Origin: Pisaster brevispinus
Lineage: Eukaryota; Echinodermata; Asteroidea; Forcipulatida; Asteriidae
Assembly (NCBI GenBank): GCA_023634235.1
Contig: JAMKCF010000006.1
Span: forward strand, 10,755,751 to 10,819,750
Reading direction: 5' to 3'
DNA length: 64,000 nucleotides
A program made the translations under genes and the position numbers. Each line of letters begins with the position of its first letter. Position 1 is the first letter of the stretch. Positions 35,439-46,800 of the stretch are shown here, in pieces. Under the pieces are notes generated by a model that worked only from the letters and a program-made list of their open reading frames with translations, was not told where the DNA came from and made no database searches.

Positions 35439-38059
35439 AGAGATAGAGAGAGAGAGAGATAGAGAGAGTATCCAACTACAGAAGTTTTCGAAAAACAAAG
35501 CAACAACAAAAAAACAAGCAAAAACTTGAATTCGTCGAATTTCTGTACAGGCTTTTTTTATTATTAAGAATTGAAGTTTTAAACTGGTATCGAACCTTTC
35601 TGTGATTCTAATTTTATTTATATATTTTGTAATTTTGTGTGTGTGTGTGGAACAAGAAATCCGAGTCAATGCATACCTTTCTTTCTATTAAGATGGTTTG
35701 GCTATTGAATTTTCTTGTGATACACTTCTAAACTTGCTTTGTTCAATGGCAACAAATCTAATGACATTTGCGTTTTCGTTCAAACAGCTGCACCTCGAAC
35801 CATGAAGGTGAACGATGCGAAGTTACAAAGATTCCAGTAACACCAGACACCGGTAAGCTATGCTTCTTCAGTTAATTTTCCGACCGAAACATTTGCTGCG
35901 AGTGGTTTTCTTCCCATCAGCTCTATGAAAATTGGCCCCGGTACCAGGTCCGTTGGAGAACTCTGAACTCTCCTCCTTCCCTTTGAGGCATATAGAATAT
36001 TGTAAAAATATTGTTTTATAAACATCTTATCCACAAGAGGGGAAATTTAAAGGACTTCGACAAGGCTGCCTTATTACCAAACATCTTCATCATGTACTCT
36101 GAAAACATCCTGAGATGCTCTGGAAGGATTTGAAGGCGGGGTGAAGTTTGAAAGCACCAAGATCGACGAAGCAACACTAATATAATGTGCAAAAACAGGG
36201 AGGAATCGGTTGATTTTTCTGAATTGCATTAAAGAAGCCAAAGACGAGAAGAAAGTTCTTAATACAAAGAAGACTAAGATCATGGTCAATGACAGAAATA
36301 GAAGGGACGAGGAGTTTTCTTCGGATGGCTGAACATTGAAGAAAGAGGTCAGGCATTCTGAATACCAGGGGTTGATGATAATCACCATTAGTGACAGTAC
36401 AGCAGAGATCAAGAGAAGGCTTCAAATGGCAAGAACGGGTACACAGAATATGGCAAACATTCTGGAAAAGCCGAGAACTGTCAATGAATCTAAAGATACG
36501 CCCTCTACGTACAACTTTCTAATTAGTGCGAACCATGGGCTATGACAAAGAATGATAAGAATAAGGTGGATGCTTTTGAAGTGTGGTGCCATAGAAAGTT
36601 GAAAGATAGAAAAAAAAGAAAAAAAGATTAACAGACAAACAACTGGGTGCTAGAGCAGATTGATACAGACTTCACCATCCGGAAGAGCAGTTTTGAATGG
36701 AAGTTATGCTACTCTCAGGCCATACTGTCAGGAAATGTAAACAGACTAGAAAAAAACCTCCAATGGTAAATGGAGGGCTGACATAGAAGGCTGACGTGGA
36801 AGGGGATGTCCAGCTACATCATTACATGGACAGACGATGTGTAAGCTGTTTTCACTACAGGATTTATGGTGTTACAAGTCTGGCTTGGGACAGACACAGA
36901 TGGCGTACTCTTGTGAGGACAGCAGCGCTCGTTAGCGCCACCTGAAGCTAAGAAGCATAAACGTACAGCATTTTGAACTGCCAGTAAACCCTATAGACGG
37001 CAGTATATACCCGACACTCTAGACAGTTTAAAAGGTGGTCAGCCTCTGGATTCCAAACCACAATCTTGTAATTCCAAGTCTGGTTAAACGGATACTTTCT
37101 CATCGATGGTAACCACCCTTTAAGGTTTGTTTTTATGTATTCCTTGTTTTCTTGGTTCGTATTCAGGTGCCAGCAACTTTAACTCACTCCTCGCCATAAT
37201 ATGGGGTTCCGTTGGTGCAGTGTGTTTCGTCATAATCGTGGTCTGTGCAGCATGGTTGATCAGGAGAAGGAGAGCAGCACGCTCTTGGAGGTGAGTATTT
37301 GAAGGCAAACCTTTAGGAAAATAGAGCCAGTCCAAGATGCACGTTTATTTTGTCTCTCTTCCATTGGATTTCATTTTGAATAAGTATGTCACCACAAGAG
37401 GTAGCATCCGGTTCAGCCTTAAATGATGTAATATTGTCCTAACAAATCCGGATATAAACCTCGATCAAGTATACTCAACTTTTGGGTGAGAAAGTTGTGT
37501 CTCAATATTGAGTCAATGATGTAACTCAATTTCATATCACCATATCACTACATCTACTTTTAGACACACCGCGAAGCTGATGGGCAGCCGGGAATCAGGT
37601 CCCTCCCCACACCCTGGTGAATCTCAGATGGACAGCTACGCCAAACACCTGACATCAATCCGTGCAGGAGTACTGATTGATCTAGCCAACATCAGCATCA
37701 GTGCAAGTGAAGATGAAAGTAACGACCCAAGGAGGAGATCAAGGAGTGCCTCCTTCACAATATCAGACACGGAGTCTCTGGACCAGCAGCCGAGATTCAT
37801 TGACGGAGGTGTACACATAGGAGGCATGCCTGATATTCTTCAAGGCGCCTCGACAACAGACTACGAGCTCGATATCATGAATCGACCTTTGAACCCTAAG
37901 AGGAAATCCGTCAGTTTTAATGACGTTACGGAGATGATCGACTTCGTGGCGACTGAGAACTTCAGCCTCGCGAACAAAGACGACGGCAACGGAAACTTTC
38001 AAGTGCGATGGGATTTCCAAGTGGATAGCTCGCAGTCAGGGGATGCGTCTACGTCATGA
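28687..38059 (+). CDS. Reeler-mucin-SEA-EGF single-pass membrane protein, complete, 10 exons
   Basis: Exons: 28687-28885, 29781-30024, 30209-32265, 33127-33242, 34077-34141, 34319-34476, 35155-35323, 35788-35852, 37167-37290 and 37564-38059. All have GT/AG borders and consistent phases, giving 1,230 residues. Order: hydrophobic signal peptide (about 1-22); Reeler domain (about 25-160, with GAPREAC, FRGFFLQARD and FDDYWVGI); Thr/Ser/Pro-rich stalk (about 170-830); SEA domain (about 835-945) with a GSVV cleavage-type site at 896-899; EGF-like cysteine cluster (about 955-1017); transmembrane helix 1032-1056, followed by RRRR; basic and acidic cytoplasmic tail to 1230. Reeler domains occur in reelin and in immune and secreted proteins; SEA plus mucin stalks are typical of shed surface glycoproteins. 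I infer a cell-surface mucin-like receptor or adhesion protein. I know no named orthologue with this domain order. Confidence 0.9.
29781..30024 (+). CDS. Reeler gene exon 2 (Reeler core)
   Basis: After TTTTACAG, reads SIKGSSSFRGFFLQARDANS, then the AVSC...DSALTHTN block and W-K-A-P, all standard Reeler positions. Ends at a GTAAGC donor. Exon 3 supplies the final strand, IATVVRSFDDYWVGI. Confidence 0.92.
30209..32265 (+). CDS. Reeler gene exon 3 (end of Reeler and the mucin-like stalk)
   Basis: One 2,057-base exon encodes about 685 residues. After roughly 20 residues that close the Reeler fold, the rest is dominated by Thr and Ser with Pro and many N-x-S/T sites, as expected for a heavily O-glycosylated, extended stalk. 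It contains a perfect 21-base repeat run (31610-31693) encoding QPEESTT-type units. The antisense strand is also open over about 600 bases, a consequence of codon composition and not a gene. Confidence 0.9.
31610..31693 (+). repeat. 21-bp coding tandem repeat, 4 units
   Basis: Unit 'acaaccagaggagtcaacaa' plus one base, encoding QPEESTT or QPEESTI. Copy B has only three direct units (55395-55457) plus an inverted one. Confidence 0.9.
32316..32518. mobile_element. MITE-like repeat, family M5, in Reeler gene intron 3
   Basis: 'ctcccgaatcagaattgatc' to 'gggtcagttctgacccggat' followed by 'gtttttagagggtg'. The ends are inverse-related. The duplicate copy is at 56129-56331. Confidence 0.7.
33127..34476 (+). 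CDS. Reeler gene exons 4 to 6 (SEA domain)
   Basis: Exons 33127-33242, 34077-34141 and 34319-34476 join in frame. They encode VRMRLRIVNIPFTEDLRDLN, the helix segment YKKVADDVEQAVWDLYMQNS, and then TRGSVVPEVQLLAS. The order (strand, helix, G-S-V-V, strand) is that of SEA domains, and GSVV matches the G|S-[VI]-V-V self-cleavage site of mucin-type SEA domains. The fourth position is Pro here rather than Val, so cleavage is plausible but unproven. Confidence 0.82.
33430..33622. mobile_element. Foldback MITE M1, tandem copy 1
   Basis: Ends 'gggcccaatttcatagagct' and 'agctctatgaaattgggccc' are exact inverses. The interior is built from GCTTAAGCA and GCTTAGCA palindromes. Confidence 0.9.
33624..33816. 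mobile_element. Foldback MITE M1, tandem copy 2
   Basis: Nearly identical to the preceding element and separated by one base. Copy B of the duplication has only one M1 element here (57271-57463), so one copy was gained or lost after the duplication. Confidence 0.9.
34541..34729. mobile_element. Short pogo-like inverted-repeat element
   Basis: 'cagtcgactcttcttaaaac' at the left and 'aaagagggttgactg' at the right are diverged inverses, similar in kind to the ends of 19222-19975. It lies in the intron after exon 6 and is duplicated at about 58183-58371. Confidence 0.6.
34829..34901 (+). repeat. tRNA-like SINE head, family S2
   Basis: 'gggctagatagctcaggtgg' gives an A-box-like segment and 'gcacgttcatttcc' a B-box-like one. 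Near-copies are at 58472-58544 and 46453-46518, and an inverted one at 46320-46389. A partial one lies at about 34205-34240. The acceptor stem does not pair convincingly, so a functional tRNA gene is unlikely. Confidence 0.6.
35083..35108. repeat. (AAT)n microsatellite, about 8 units
   Basis: Simple repeat in the intron before exon 7. The duplicate copy has expanded to about 18 units (58724-58778). Confidence 0.9.
35155..35852 (+). CDS. Reeler gene exons 7 and 8 (EGF-like cysteine cluster)
   Basis: Exons 35155-35323 and 35788-35852. They encode DPCFILPCPESMVCFVYQST, then NYCMNDGVCRDPEGDTQLVS and CSCTSNHEGERCE. The C-x-N-x-G-x-C ... C-x-C ... G-E-R-C pattern is EGF-like. The intron between them contains an (AG)n run at 35405-35470. 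Confidence 0.85.
36030..36965 (+). pseudogene. Degenerate LINE (non-LTR retrotransposon) 3' region in a Reeler gene intron
   Basis: Interrupted frames read in order as reverse transcriptase C-terminal motifs: a diverged FNMYSENILR-like segment near 36085, DSTAEIKRRLQMARTGTQ at about 36390, and DKNKVDAFEVWCHRKL at about 36550. A GHTVRKCK-like stretch follows near 36715 and LAWDRHRWRTLV near 36890. Stops and frameshifts break it throughout, so it is inactive. The family is RTE/jockey-like; the exact clade needs a search. Copied at about 59697-60632. Confidence 0.75.
37167..38059 (+). CDS. Reeler gene exons 9 and 10 (transmembrane helix and cytoplasmic tail)
   Basis: Exon 9 (37167-37290) encodes LLAIIWGSVGAVCFVIIVVC and then AAWLIRRRR, a clear single-pass helix with a stop-transfer cluster. 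Exon 10 (37564-38059) encodes a 165-residue tail rich in charged residues and Ser. It has basic-Ser clusters (PRRRSRSASF, PKRKSVSFND). KSVSF at 1180-1184 fits the RVxF-type protein phosphatase 1 docking pattern. Confidence 0.88.
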
Positions 38060-38227
38060 CAGTACGCGCCGTCTTCGCCGGTCCCCACTACCCCAACGGC
38101 TGCCGGTTCGGCCGGGGTAAATCCATCTCAATTATCTGATACTCAGTCAGCTAGCTCAAAGAATCATTTCTCCAATGTTTACTTCTAAAGTCTAATAGAT
38201 GACAACTTATTATGCACAAATTGATAA

Positions 38228-38479
38228 AATAAATTACATTAGATGTTTGAAGATAAAAACAAACACATGAATGTTTTTATGAAAGCTTTTAAAACTGCAA
38301 AAGTATGAAATTATGATGTCATCATGGATGTCGATCCATCTTGAAATGGAATACACTCAAACCGCTTCTATCCCGTAAACATTTCATTAAAATGCAAGTC
38401 AACATAAATTTGATTTTTTAAATATTGCTCCAAATCGAAAAGATAATCAGTTGAGGTCTGAATGTAAACAATAAATAAA
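38228..38479 (+). terminator. Candidate poly(A) signals of the Reeler gene
   Basis: AATAAA occurs at 38228-38233 (about 170 bases after the stop codon) and overlapping twice at 38470-38479. Either could end the transcript. Confidence 0.5.
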
Positions 38480-40887
38480 AGTAACCAGAAACTTTTATAT
38501 GAAGTAAACCGTATCAGTCGTGCGCACCTTTCAAAATGGCATCATGACTAAAACAGAGAGATGGGGGACCGGCGGAAACGGTGAACCAGAATATAACCGT
38601 CCTATGAGTAAATGGCTTCAATTTGCTCATTATTTGATACCAAAGATAACATACCAAACACAATTACTTTATCATTCCTTTATAACTATTTATGTGATTT
38701 TACTGATTGAGTTTTTAAATCAATGCATGATAGTTTCAGGTAAACCTTGCACAAGCGGCAAAAAACATTTTTTCCCAAGAACTTACTATGGTCAATACAA
38801 CATTGCACCGTGACTTTAAGGCAGTTTTATTACTTTGTTTTACCAGCAATTAGGCCTAAATGGCCACATTTTACTGGTTAAAGACATGGTTGGGGTGCAT
38901 GAAGAGTTCAAACTGTTGCTTTAAACGAAAAATACAAACACAAATCAGAAAAACAACAAACAAGAAAAGTATATTAAAACTTTATTATGAAAACTCATTT
39001 AAAGGGGCACTGTACGTCGTCGTGATCACAGCGAGTCTGTGGCCGGAGTGTTTTTTTTATGTGATATTTTTTGGGGACTAATTCTTACTTCTATTTCATG
39101 TTCTTGTAGTGGTGTCATTGTTTTTTAAACACGGGATATAGTATTTCATGTTTTTATATCATGATGAAGAATAATAAATGAATGAAAATGAATGAATGAA
39201 TGAATGAATGACATTAAATTCCGAACTCTTACCCAGTTACTGCACACGTGCGCGCGATAAACAATGACAGTATACCCTTTAAAGCTTTTGTTTGTGATGT
39301 GATGGTTACCGCGCGCGCGTGTGTGAGAGTTCATGTGTCCATGTCCAGCCACAAGCAGACTATGATCACGACAACGGTACTCCTTTAAATTTTACATTTT
39401 ACATTATGAGAGAAAATTAATCATAAGAAAATTATGTTTATATATATCCTTTGTACCTGTATACCTTTTAAAAATCACACAACTTTCGTTGCCAAATCTG
39501 GAGACTGTAGTTGAAGTGTGATATTTCTCAGGGAATTGTTAATTTAAAAACAAAGTTTCACAAAAAGTACCTTAAAGGTGCCATCATGTCATTATTTTCA
39601 ATTACTTTTTCGGTACAATGAATTGTTACCCTTTGCCATGTACACGAACTAGCCCCATGAACAAACATATTTTGTGAGGCATCGATAATGAAGCGCCCTG
39701 GGTAACATTTCACTTTAATAATTTGGGTCGCGTGCGGGTTAAAGGTCAGCTATCAGAGAAAGCGCAACGAGACGGAACTTTTAAGCTAGCTTTTGACTAA
39801 TTTTTGAAGTTTTAAAGGGATTGTCTCACTGCCCCATTAAGCTTATTGTGGATGATCCAAAAATAATTCAACGCGGCCAACTTACATGGAGCTTCGTAAG
39901 CAGACGTTTTAGAATCAAACATCATCTGATTTAGCGAGAACATGCCATTTGGGCTGGTTAACTTTCTTTTTTAAAGAATGTATTAAACAACTCTATCTAG
40001 AGTCTGGGTATCTCTATCTGGGTAAATCAGTACAAAAATGCAAAACAAAAAACTATTAACTACAGAATGGAGGACATTTATATACATTTTTATGTTTTTT
40101 TTTGTTCTAACAAATTATTGATTAGTAACATAGCTATTAAGTCCCATAGAACCTTTTAAAAATTAGCAGTAACAAAGTACGAGTTTAACTGATGATTATA
40201 AGATTTTAATTGTTATTACATGTTTATATAAGTGTTGTATCTTTTAAAGACATTCGATTGGATTTCTCATATGAATAAAATTATAGTTTTTTTGTTTTTA
40301 GAATGGATTTTGTGCTGGATTGTCCTTGACTTTCAGTTTCTCTTTCAACAATATGAATGTCTATCGACGCGGGTTCGTTTACAGTCGAAGATTTGACGGT
40401 CATATTGGTGCAAGGCAATATCTGGCGGTTTTTAAGTAATAAAAAAAAAAACAACTATTGGACCATTTCTTTGTTCCAAATAATAACATTGTTAAGAACG
40501 ATAATGTTGCTGTAGCACTCTTTCTCAACAAAAACAACAAAATTGAGTTTGCCTTGGCGGCCATATTGAATTCCCAGAATGTATTTTTATTGTTTTTAAA
40601 GATATGACCCAAAAAAATAGTTATCACAATAACAAAAACATTTGTTTAGATCAAATCCCAACAAAAAACATACATGCACTTTACAAAGACATACTAAAAT
40701 CAGTATGCTCAAATAGCAGAGAATATATTTGAAATGAAATATAAACACAGTTCACTTTAATGTATACAAATTTGAAAGTTATGTGCAGAAATAGAGGGTG
40801 CACATTTTGCCCCAATCCTGATCCGTTTAAGTTTATTGGGTACACACAAAAAGAAACAACAATAACACAAACTAACCCATACTTATT
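38480..40887. other. Intergenic DNA between the Reeler gene and ctbs, convergent 3' ends
   Basis: AT-rich. Has (GAAT)n at 39176-39210 and an alternating CG patch near 39245 and 39310. Short ORFs only. TTTATT at 40832-40837 is AATAAA on the minus strand, about 50 bases after the chitobiase stop codon, and is its likely poly(A) signal. Confidence 0.5.
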
Positions 40888-43800
40888 TCACATGAAAAAG
40901 CTGTTGATAGCATCCCACATTGCCTTTGTGAGTGCTTTCCCTTCCGATTGGCCAGTATAATCCAATAAATCAGCATTCCACATTGACACGCCACGGAGCT
41001 GATTAGATTTGGCGTAGTTGTAGCGGATCATCAGGCTCTCTGGATCGTCGTACCACAGTTGGCGAATTTGACCCGTAGTAGGATCCTGTACAATATAACA
41101 CAGACAAACAAACATGTTATGCATTTACAAAAACACGCATGCAATAATGACTTCAATGTATTCAGTTTGCGGTAACGCCATATGTATTTCAATACACATG
41201 TAATGTATTATCTTCTTTGCTGTGTAGATTTGTTCTCAGACCTTGTCTTGTCATGTAGGCTGTTTAGTTATATTGGCTTCAAAAACCCAATAATTACTTC
41301 TTTATTCCACAAATGGTAAACAAAATATAGGCCTATTTGAAAACAATAGATAAATACAAATAAAAATCCGTGGTCATTAGTCCGTATGTTTGATAGAAAG
41401 CCACTATGGAAAGTGTATTTCTGAGAAAAACAAAATGAGTAAACAACCCACAAGTACAATTTTCGACACAATAGAAACCTTCTACAGATGCCATTTCCTC
41501 TTTACCTGTTAATACACTTTTCCAAACATAATGCCCTTTCCTTTCCCCATGTTTTTTATATGTGAATTTACATGAAACAGTACTTCCTCCCTCTTGCGTG
41601 TGAAACCAAGGAAACCATAGGAAATAGTTAGATCTCCGGGTGCTCGCTGAAAACAACAATAACACTAGTCTCAGACAGTAGTATTTAGATCAACATGTCT
41701 TTACCAAGTAATTGAAGAAGGGCGACCCCAACGTTTCATTGAAGATTCGACCAGTCGTAGAGTTCTTCATTAGCTGTGTAATAAGTCTATAAGGCCTTTG
41801 GACGCCCTTTCCGTACATCTGCACACCTCTCTTTGTCTTGACGTCATTTTGTTGACCAATAAAAGAACAAATGTTGTCCTAAAAAGCAAAACAATAAATA
41901 AAAATAAAGTGTTAACGAAACGATATTTCCACTCACAGGAAATCGCCGATGTTCTAAACGTAAGTTCTCTCATGGGTGATTCAAATAAGGGTATAATTAT
42001 ATAATATAACATACATTGATGGTCAAAAACTGAAATAAAATTTTAGTCTTCACTTCACTGTGAGATTATAATTAATATAATTAAAAGAGAATAATTACTT
42101 TAGGCCTACGTATTACATGTATTCAAGAAAGTTATTTAATTTAACACAAAAAAACCATTACAAAATCTACAGACATGTAATTTCTTTGTCAATGTAACAA
42201 TCACATATTCTTTCTTAACAAAATAACAAACAATCTCAAACAATATACTTCTTTTGAAGTATGAGTTAAACAAAAGGCCTTTTTTCATATGCATTAATAT
42301 AATAGATTTTGAGTTTTAAAAGTTGGTCTTTTTTTAATTCTTGAAGGTAGGTGTTTTTACTTTGGTAATGAACCAGACAAAACTAGTGTAATTTTTATCC
42401 AAAAGCCTACTAATTGTTATACAGGTGTATAATGGTAATGAACATCCTGCGAAATTATTTCGTGTAAAGTGCCCCCATTGGTTAAAAATCAATAAAGGTA
42501 TGTCAACAAATTTGCATATCCAAAGATCACCTAAAGGCGACTTATGGGGATTCAAATTTTCCGTGGTGTCCATGCTACGTGAATGCTACGGCCAGAGATG
42601 CGACTGGTACCCACAGTCACTTCGCTTTAAAGCGTGGATGGATTCGACGTTCTTGATGAAAATGCAACGAAAGTTTGCCCCTGTTTCCTCAACAATTGTA
42701 TTCGACTGAAACTTTCACGGTTGACTTGTATTGTATATCTTTATTGAAAATGTTGTCTATAAATCAGCATTACGTTGACAAAAAAACAAAACGATGACTC
42801 AACCTTTAAAACCACAGAGACAAAAATAGTAAAAATAGTAGGCCTGTAAATTCAAAAATTCCAGTTTAAGTCAAATTAATCTAATGCTGAGAAAGGTACA
42901 GATAAAACAAATAATGGCAGTGATTAAAAAACGCCTTTTGCAGCGTGAGCCACGTCAAAACGCCATAAACAGCGCGATAAAAGAAAGAAAAACTTTCAAA
43001 CTAAGCAAAGGAACGAAATTAAAGGTATTAAAAACATTATTAAGCAAACAAGTTAAAGAAATAAAAAGAAAAAAAGAATGATGGTTACAAAAGTTACATC
43101 ATTAAATGACGGATCAATTAAATGTAGGGTCACAAATTGGTAATTACCCCCGAAATGAATGACCATAAAAACTTACTTGGAAGAACTGCAGCTGTTTTTA
43201 GTACACGCATTTTTGTAAAAGTATTCCCTTTGAAGTAATATGGTATGAATACATTTTCACCCAAAACATTTGAATCTGAGAAACGATTATTCTATGAATC
43301 GATTCTCAGTTTTCTGACGGTTGGTGTCCGTTTGCAAATGCTGCGGCCAGAGATGCGGCTGGTACCTGCTGACGTCACCTCGCTAAACGTGCACGGATTC
43401 GACGTTCTTGTGAAAATAGTGTGACAATTGTTTTGCTGTGTTTTCAACAAGTGGACACTGTATTCAGCTCAAACTCTCACATAATAATGTGACTTTTAGC
43501 AGCATTATGTTGACAAAAACCAATCTATGGCCCTACCTTTAAGCAACAGTATCCACATTATTTTCATCGCTTGGGGAAATCGTACCAGACTGTTGAAGGG
43601 AAACTCAATAACACAAAGCCCTACCTGTAGGAGATGAGTGCAGGTAAAGTCGTAGCCATACCACGGTACTGCAGTTACCAATTTACTGGTGGGAATCCCA
43701 TCCGCTTGGAATGACTCTATGCCTATAGCATAAGAAAAAGGAAATGCAAATTCGTAATCACAAGAAATTTAGAGTTCAATTCAATTCAATTTATTATAAA

Positions 43801-46800
43801 GGTCAGGTAATTTTTTTAAACAAAATCACAAAAACACAGCGATATGTTTGTAAAATACATAAGAAGTAGTTAAAGAACACAAAGTCATGTATAAAGAAAC
43901 TAACTGGACAAATTACACAGTGAAATTTTTTGTTTACATTCCACAACCATCTAAAATTACAAGGGTTATCATGCACCAAACTGGAGAGAGATTGGCTCGG
44001 TACTACCGTAACATTCTTCAGATTATGTACCAACTTCATAAAGTTGCTTAAGCACAAAACACAACAACATTATGCAAACCAGAATGAGGTTACCAGCCAA
44101 ATGACCCTGTCAAGTGTACCATTTGTGCCTGGTAGTGGAACCCTGCCAAGTGTTACTTAGCAGAAAGTCTTTAAGCAATATTTCTGCTCACGCAGCTCTA
44201 TGACATTTGGCCCCGTTTGTAGAGTGGTACTCGTATCCAGCATACAGTGTAGCATAATCAATGACGGTGGCAAAACATGGTTTGAAAATAGAAGATGTCG
44301 GTGTGTCAGGAGGTCATTGACAGTCCTGAAGTGAAGATAAACGTACTATTGGTTGTCCAGCCCAAGCCCAAACGTTATTCATTCCGTCGTGCCAATGATG
44401 TAGCTTTTGATACCTACTGCTTGTAAGTGTGACGTACTTCCACTGTAAGCCACGCCCACTTCACACAAACTGGCTCCACTGATTACCAGAAGCCCATCAG
44501 AGTTGCATTTAGCTAGTCTTTATTTGATGATTTATTCAACAAAAACATAATAACTGGATTTGGCAGCACGTTCTTGAAAGACTAAGGTCTTCTTATAAAA
44601 TTAAAAGTTTCTGTCATAAGCAATGCCTTTGAACGATGAAATTTGTTATTTTTGGTAAGATTACACACAAATTATTGCCAGCTTTGGTGCCGGAAGTAGC
44701 GAAAACTTTGGACGTACATCAAATACGCACACGTGTGGCGCAATGATTTACCAGCAGGCAGGATTACAGACAACCTTACGAGTTAATGTTGAGAAGCAAT
44801 AGAATGAAAGGTCTGAGCGAAAAGATAGCTATACGAACCCAGTTGAACAAGCTTGAGCCCGTCATTGGATACAGCATATGGGAAACCTCCAACCATGTCG
44901 TAGTCCATGATGACCAAAAAATCGCATATGGCAGCTAACTTTTTGTAGTCGTAGCAACGGCTCCAAGTGCATCCTGGGCCGTACGGTACATCAAACGTTA
45001 TCTAAATTGCAAAATAAAATTTCGAATAAGGGTAGGCCTATGCTTTAACTTAAATTTGGTCAGTAAAAAAAACCCTTCATTGTGAAGTAGGGCATAGTGT
45101 TACAATCGAGGGAAACTTTAACTATTGGTATTGTGTATTGATTAATACTGATTTGATCAGTCAAATGTCAACAGAAAAGATTTTTTTTTGGATAGCGAAT
45201 GTATGCCATTATACATCCTAAGCAGGTAGACCCAGCGGCAGTATTACCGAGAGTATAAGGGGAGGGGTCGCTGGTGGGTTAGTATTTGAATTAAGTGTGC
45301 CATCACTTGTAGGGTTTGCCCATAGCAGTGGGAAGCAGGTAGACCCAAAGGCAATATTACCGAGAGTATAAGGGGGATGGGTCGCTGGTGTGCCATCACT
45401 TGTAGGGTTAGCCCATAACCATTTCAGCGACGAGAAAGGGGAACCAGTTAGCTTGCCATAGTCCGCCAGCTTTTTCACTGGTCCGTGTTTTATGGTTCCC
45501 TTTCAACCCGGCGTGGGTTTTGAAGCTATATGAATAATCAGTGATTTACATGTAGCAGTGGGAGCATATTAAACTTGCCAGCCGGACTATAGTTGGACAT
45601 AATTCTGCCTGGTCCTTGTGTGTTTTAACTGGCATTAGGCCATTGGACCACTGTTAAGGGAGAACGCTAACTTGTTGGGTTAACTTTGTCGAGGGGGGCC
45701 CTCACCACCCTCCTCCCACCATCCTACAGCCTCTGGGAATCACATAAATTGTACATAATACACAAAATCAAAACATTTTTGACAAACAATCATAAGGTTT
45801 GAATGGAGACTACTGACCTGTGTATGGGGGTTGGCAGCACGGAATGCCCGTGCTGTTTCATTCACCAGCGCAACAAGCAGATTGGAGTTCTTAAGACTTA
45901 GAACACTCTCAAAGTCAATGTTTATGCCATCCATGTATTGTTTAGTGGCCAACTCGACCTTTTGTTTCACCCAGATGCTACGATATGTCGCGTTGGATAG
46001 TTGGTTTGCCGGGTAGACAACTAAAAAATAAAAATTAAAAAAAAAAACCGCGCGAAATAAAAAAGTGTGAAATTTTTAAATAGTCAGTGATTAAAAAAGA
46101 AAATAAATCGAGCAAATTTTTGAGCATAAACAAACACAGAGGCAATTTTGAATTTTACTCGGTTATTCTAGATTTCTTAACAAACATGAAACATAATCTA
46201 AAAAAAGCTGTCATGGAAAGATACCCTGACTACATTTTCTTAGATCAAGGAATAAGTCACAAGGAAAATTGATAGAGTAAAGTTTAAATAATGTTGGGTT
46301 GAACAAAGACAATTGAATAGAGCGGTACTTGAACCAATGCGACTTCCGGATTAACAAGCCGGCGCTCTGCCAAAACTGAGCTTCGGGTTGAATGGCACCC
46401 GGACTGGCACTCCGAACTAAGATATTGACAAAATAGGGAGACCGCCATCATAGGGCTAGATAGCTCAGTTGGTAAAGCGCCGGCACTCCGGCGAGGTTGC
46501 AGGTTCTATCAAGTCCCACATTTGGTCTTTGTTTAACTCAATTCATTTAAATTTCTTAGATTAGAGGGTTGGTAATGAGTTGATTAAAACCAATTATATG
46601 TGTCATGAGATCTTCAAGCACAAGAACAATTACCATTACTCTGAACGTTACTACCGACTGGTTCCTCAGGACGTTTTTGTTTCTAAATAGGTTACTTGAG
46701 GCGCCGTTTCCGAACTGGGCGCTACAGCTACGGCTTTGACTGTTGCTAAGGGTGTTGCTTACAGGACGTCCCATACTTCAACGCATGATGGCGTAACGAA

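Larger units (their letters stand above)
30571..40353 (+). repeat. Segmental duplication, copy A
   Basis: Direct-repeat partner of 54371-64000. The left edge is inside exon 3 of the Reeler gene; the match continues to the last base of the window. The coordinate offset changes in steps (23,800, then 23,841, then 23,667), reflecting internal indels. Exon 10 shows only two differences in 496 bases. Confidence 0.93.

Noticed and set aside
36074..36545. Minus-strand ORFs (112 and 82 codons) resembling membrane proteins
   Set aside because: The + strand of the same stretch reads as decayed LINE reverse transcriptase. The hydrophobic look is the complement of its Lys/Glu-rich codons.
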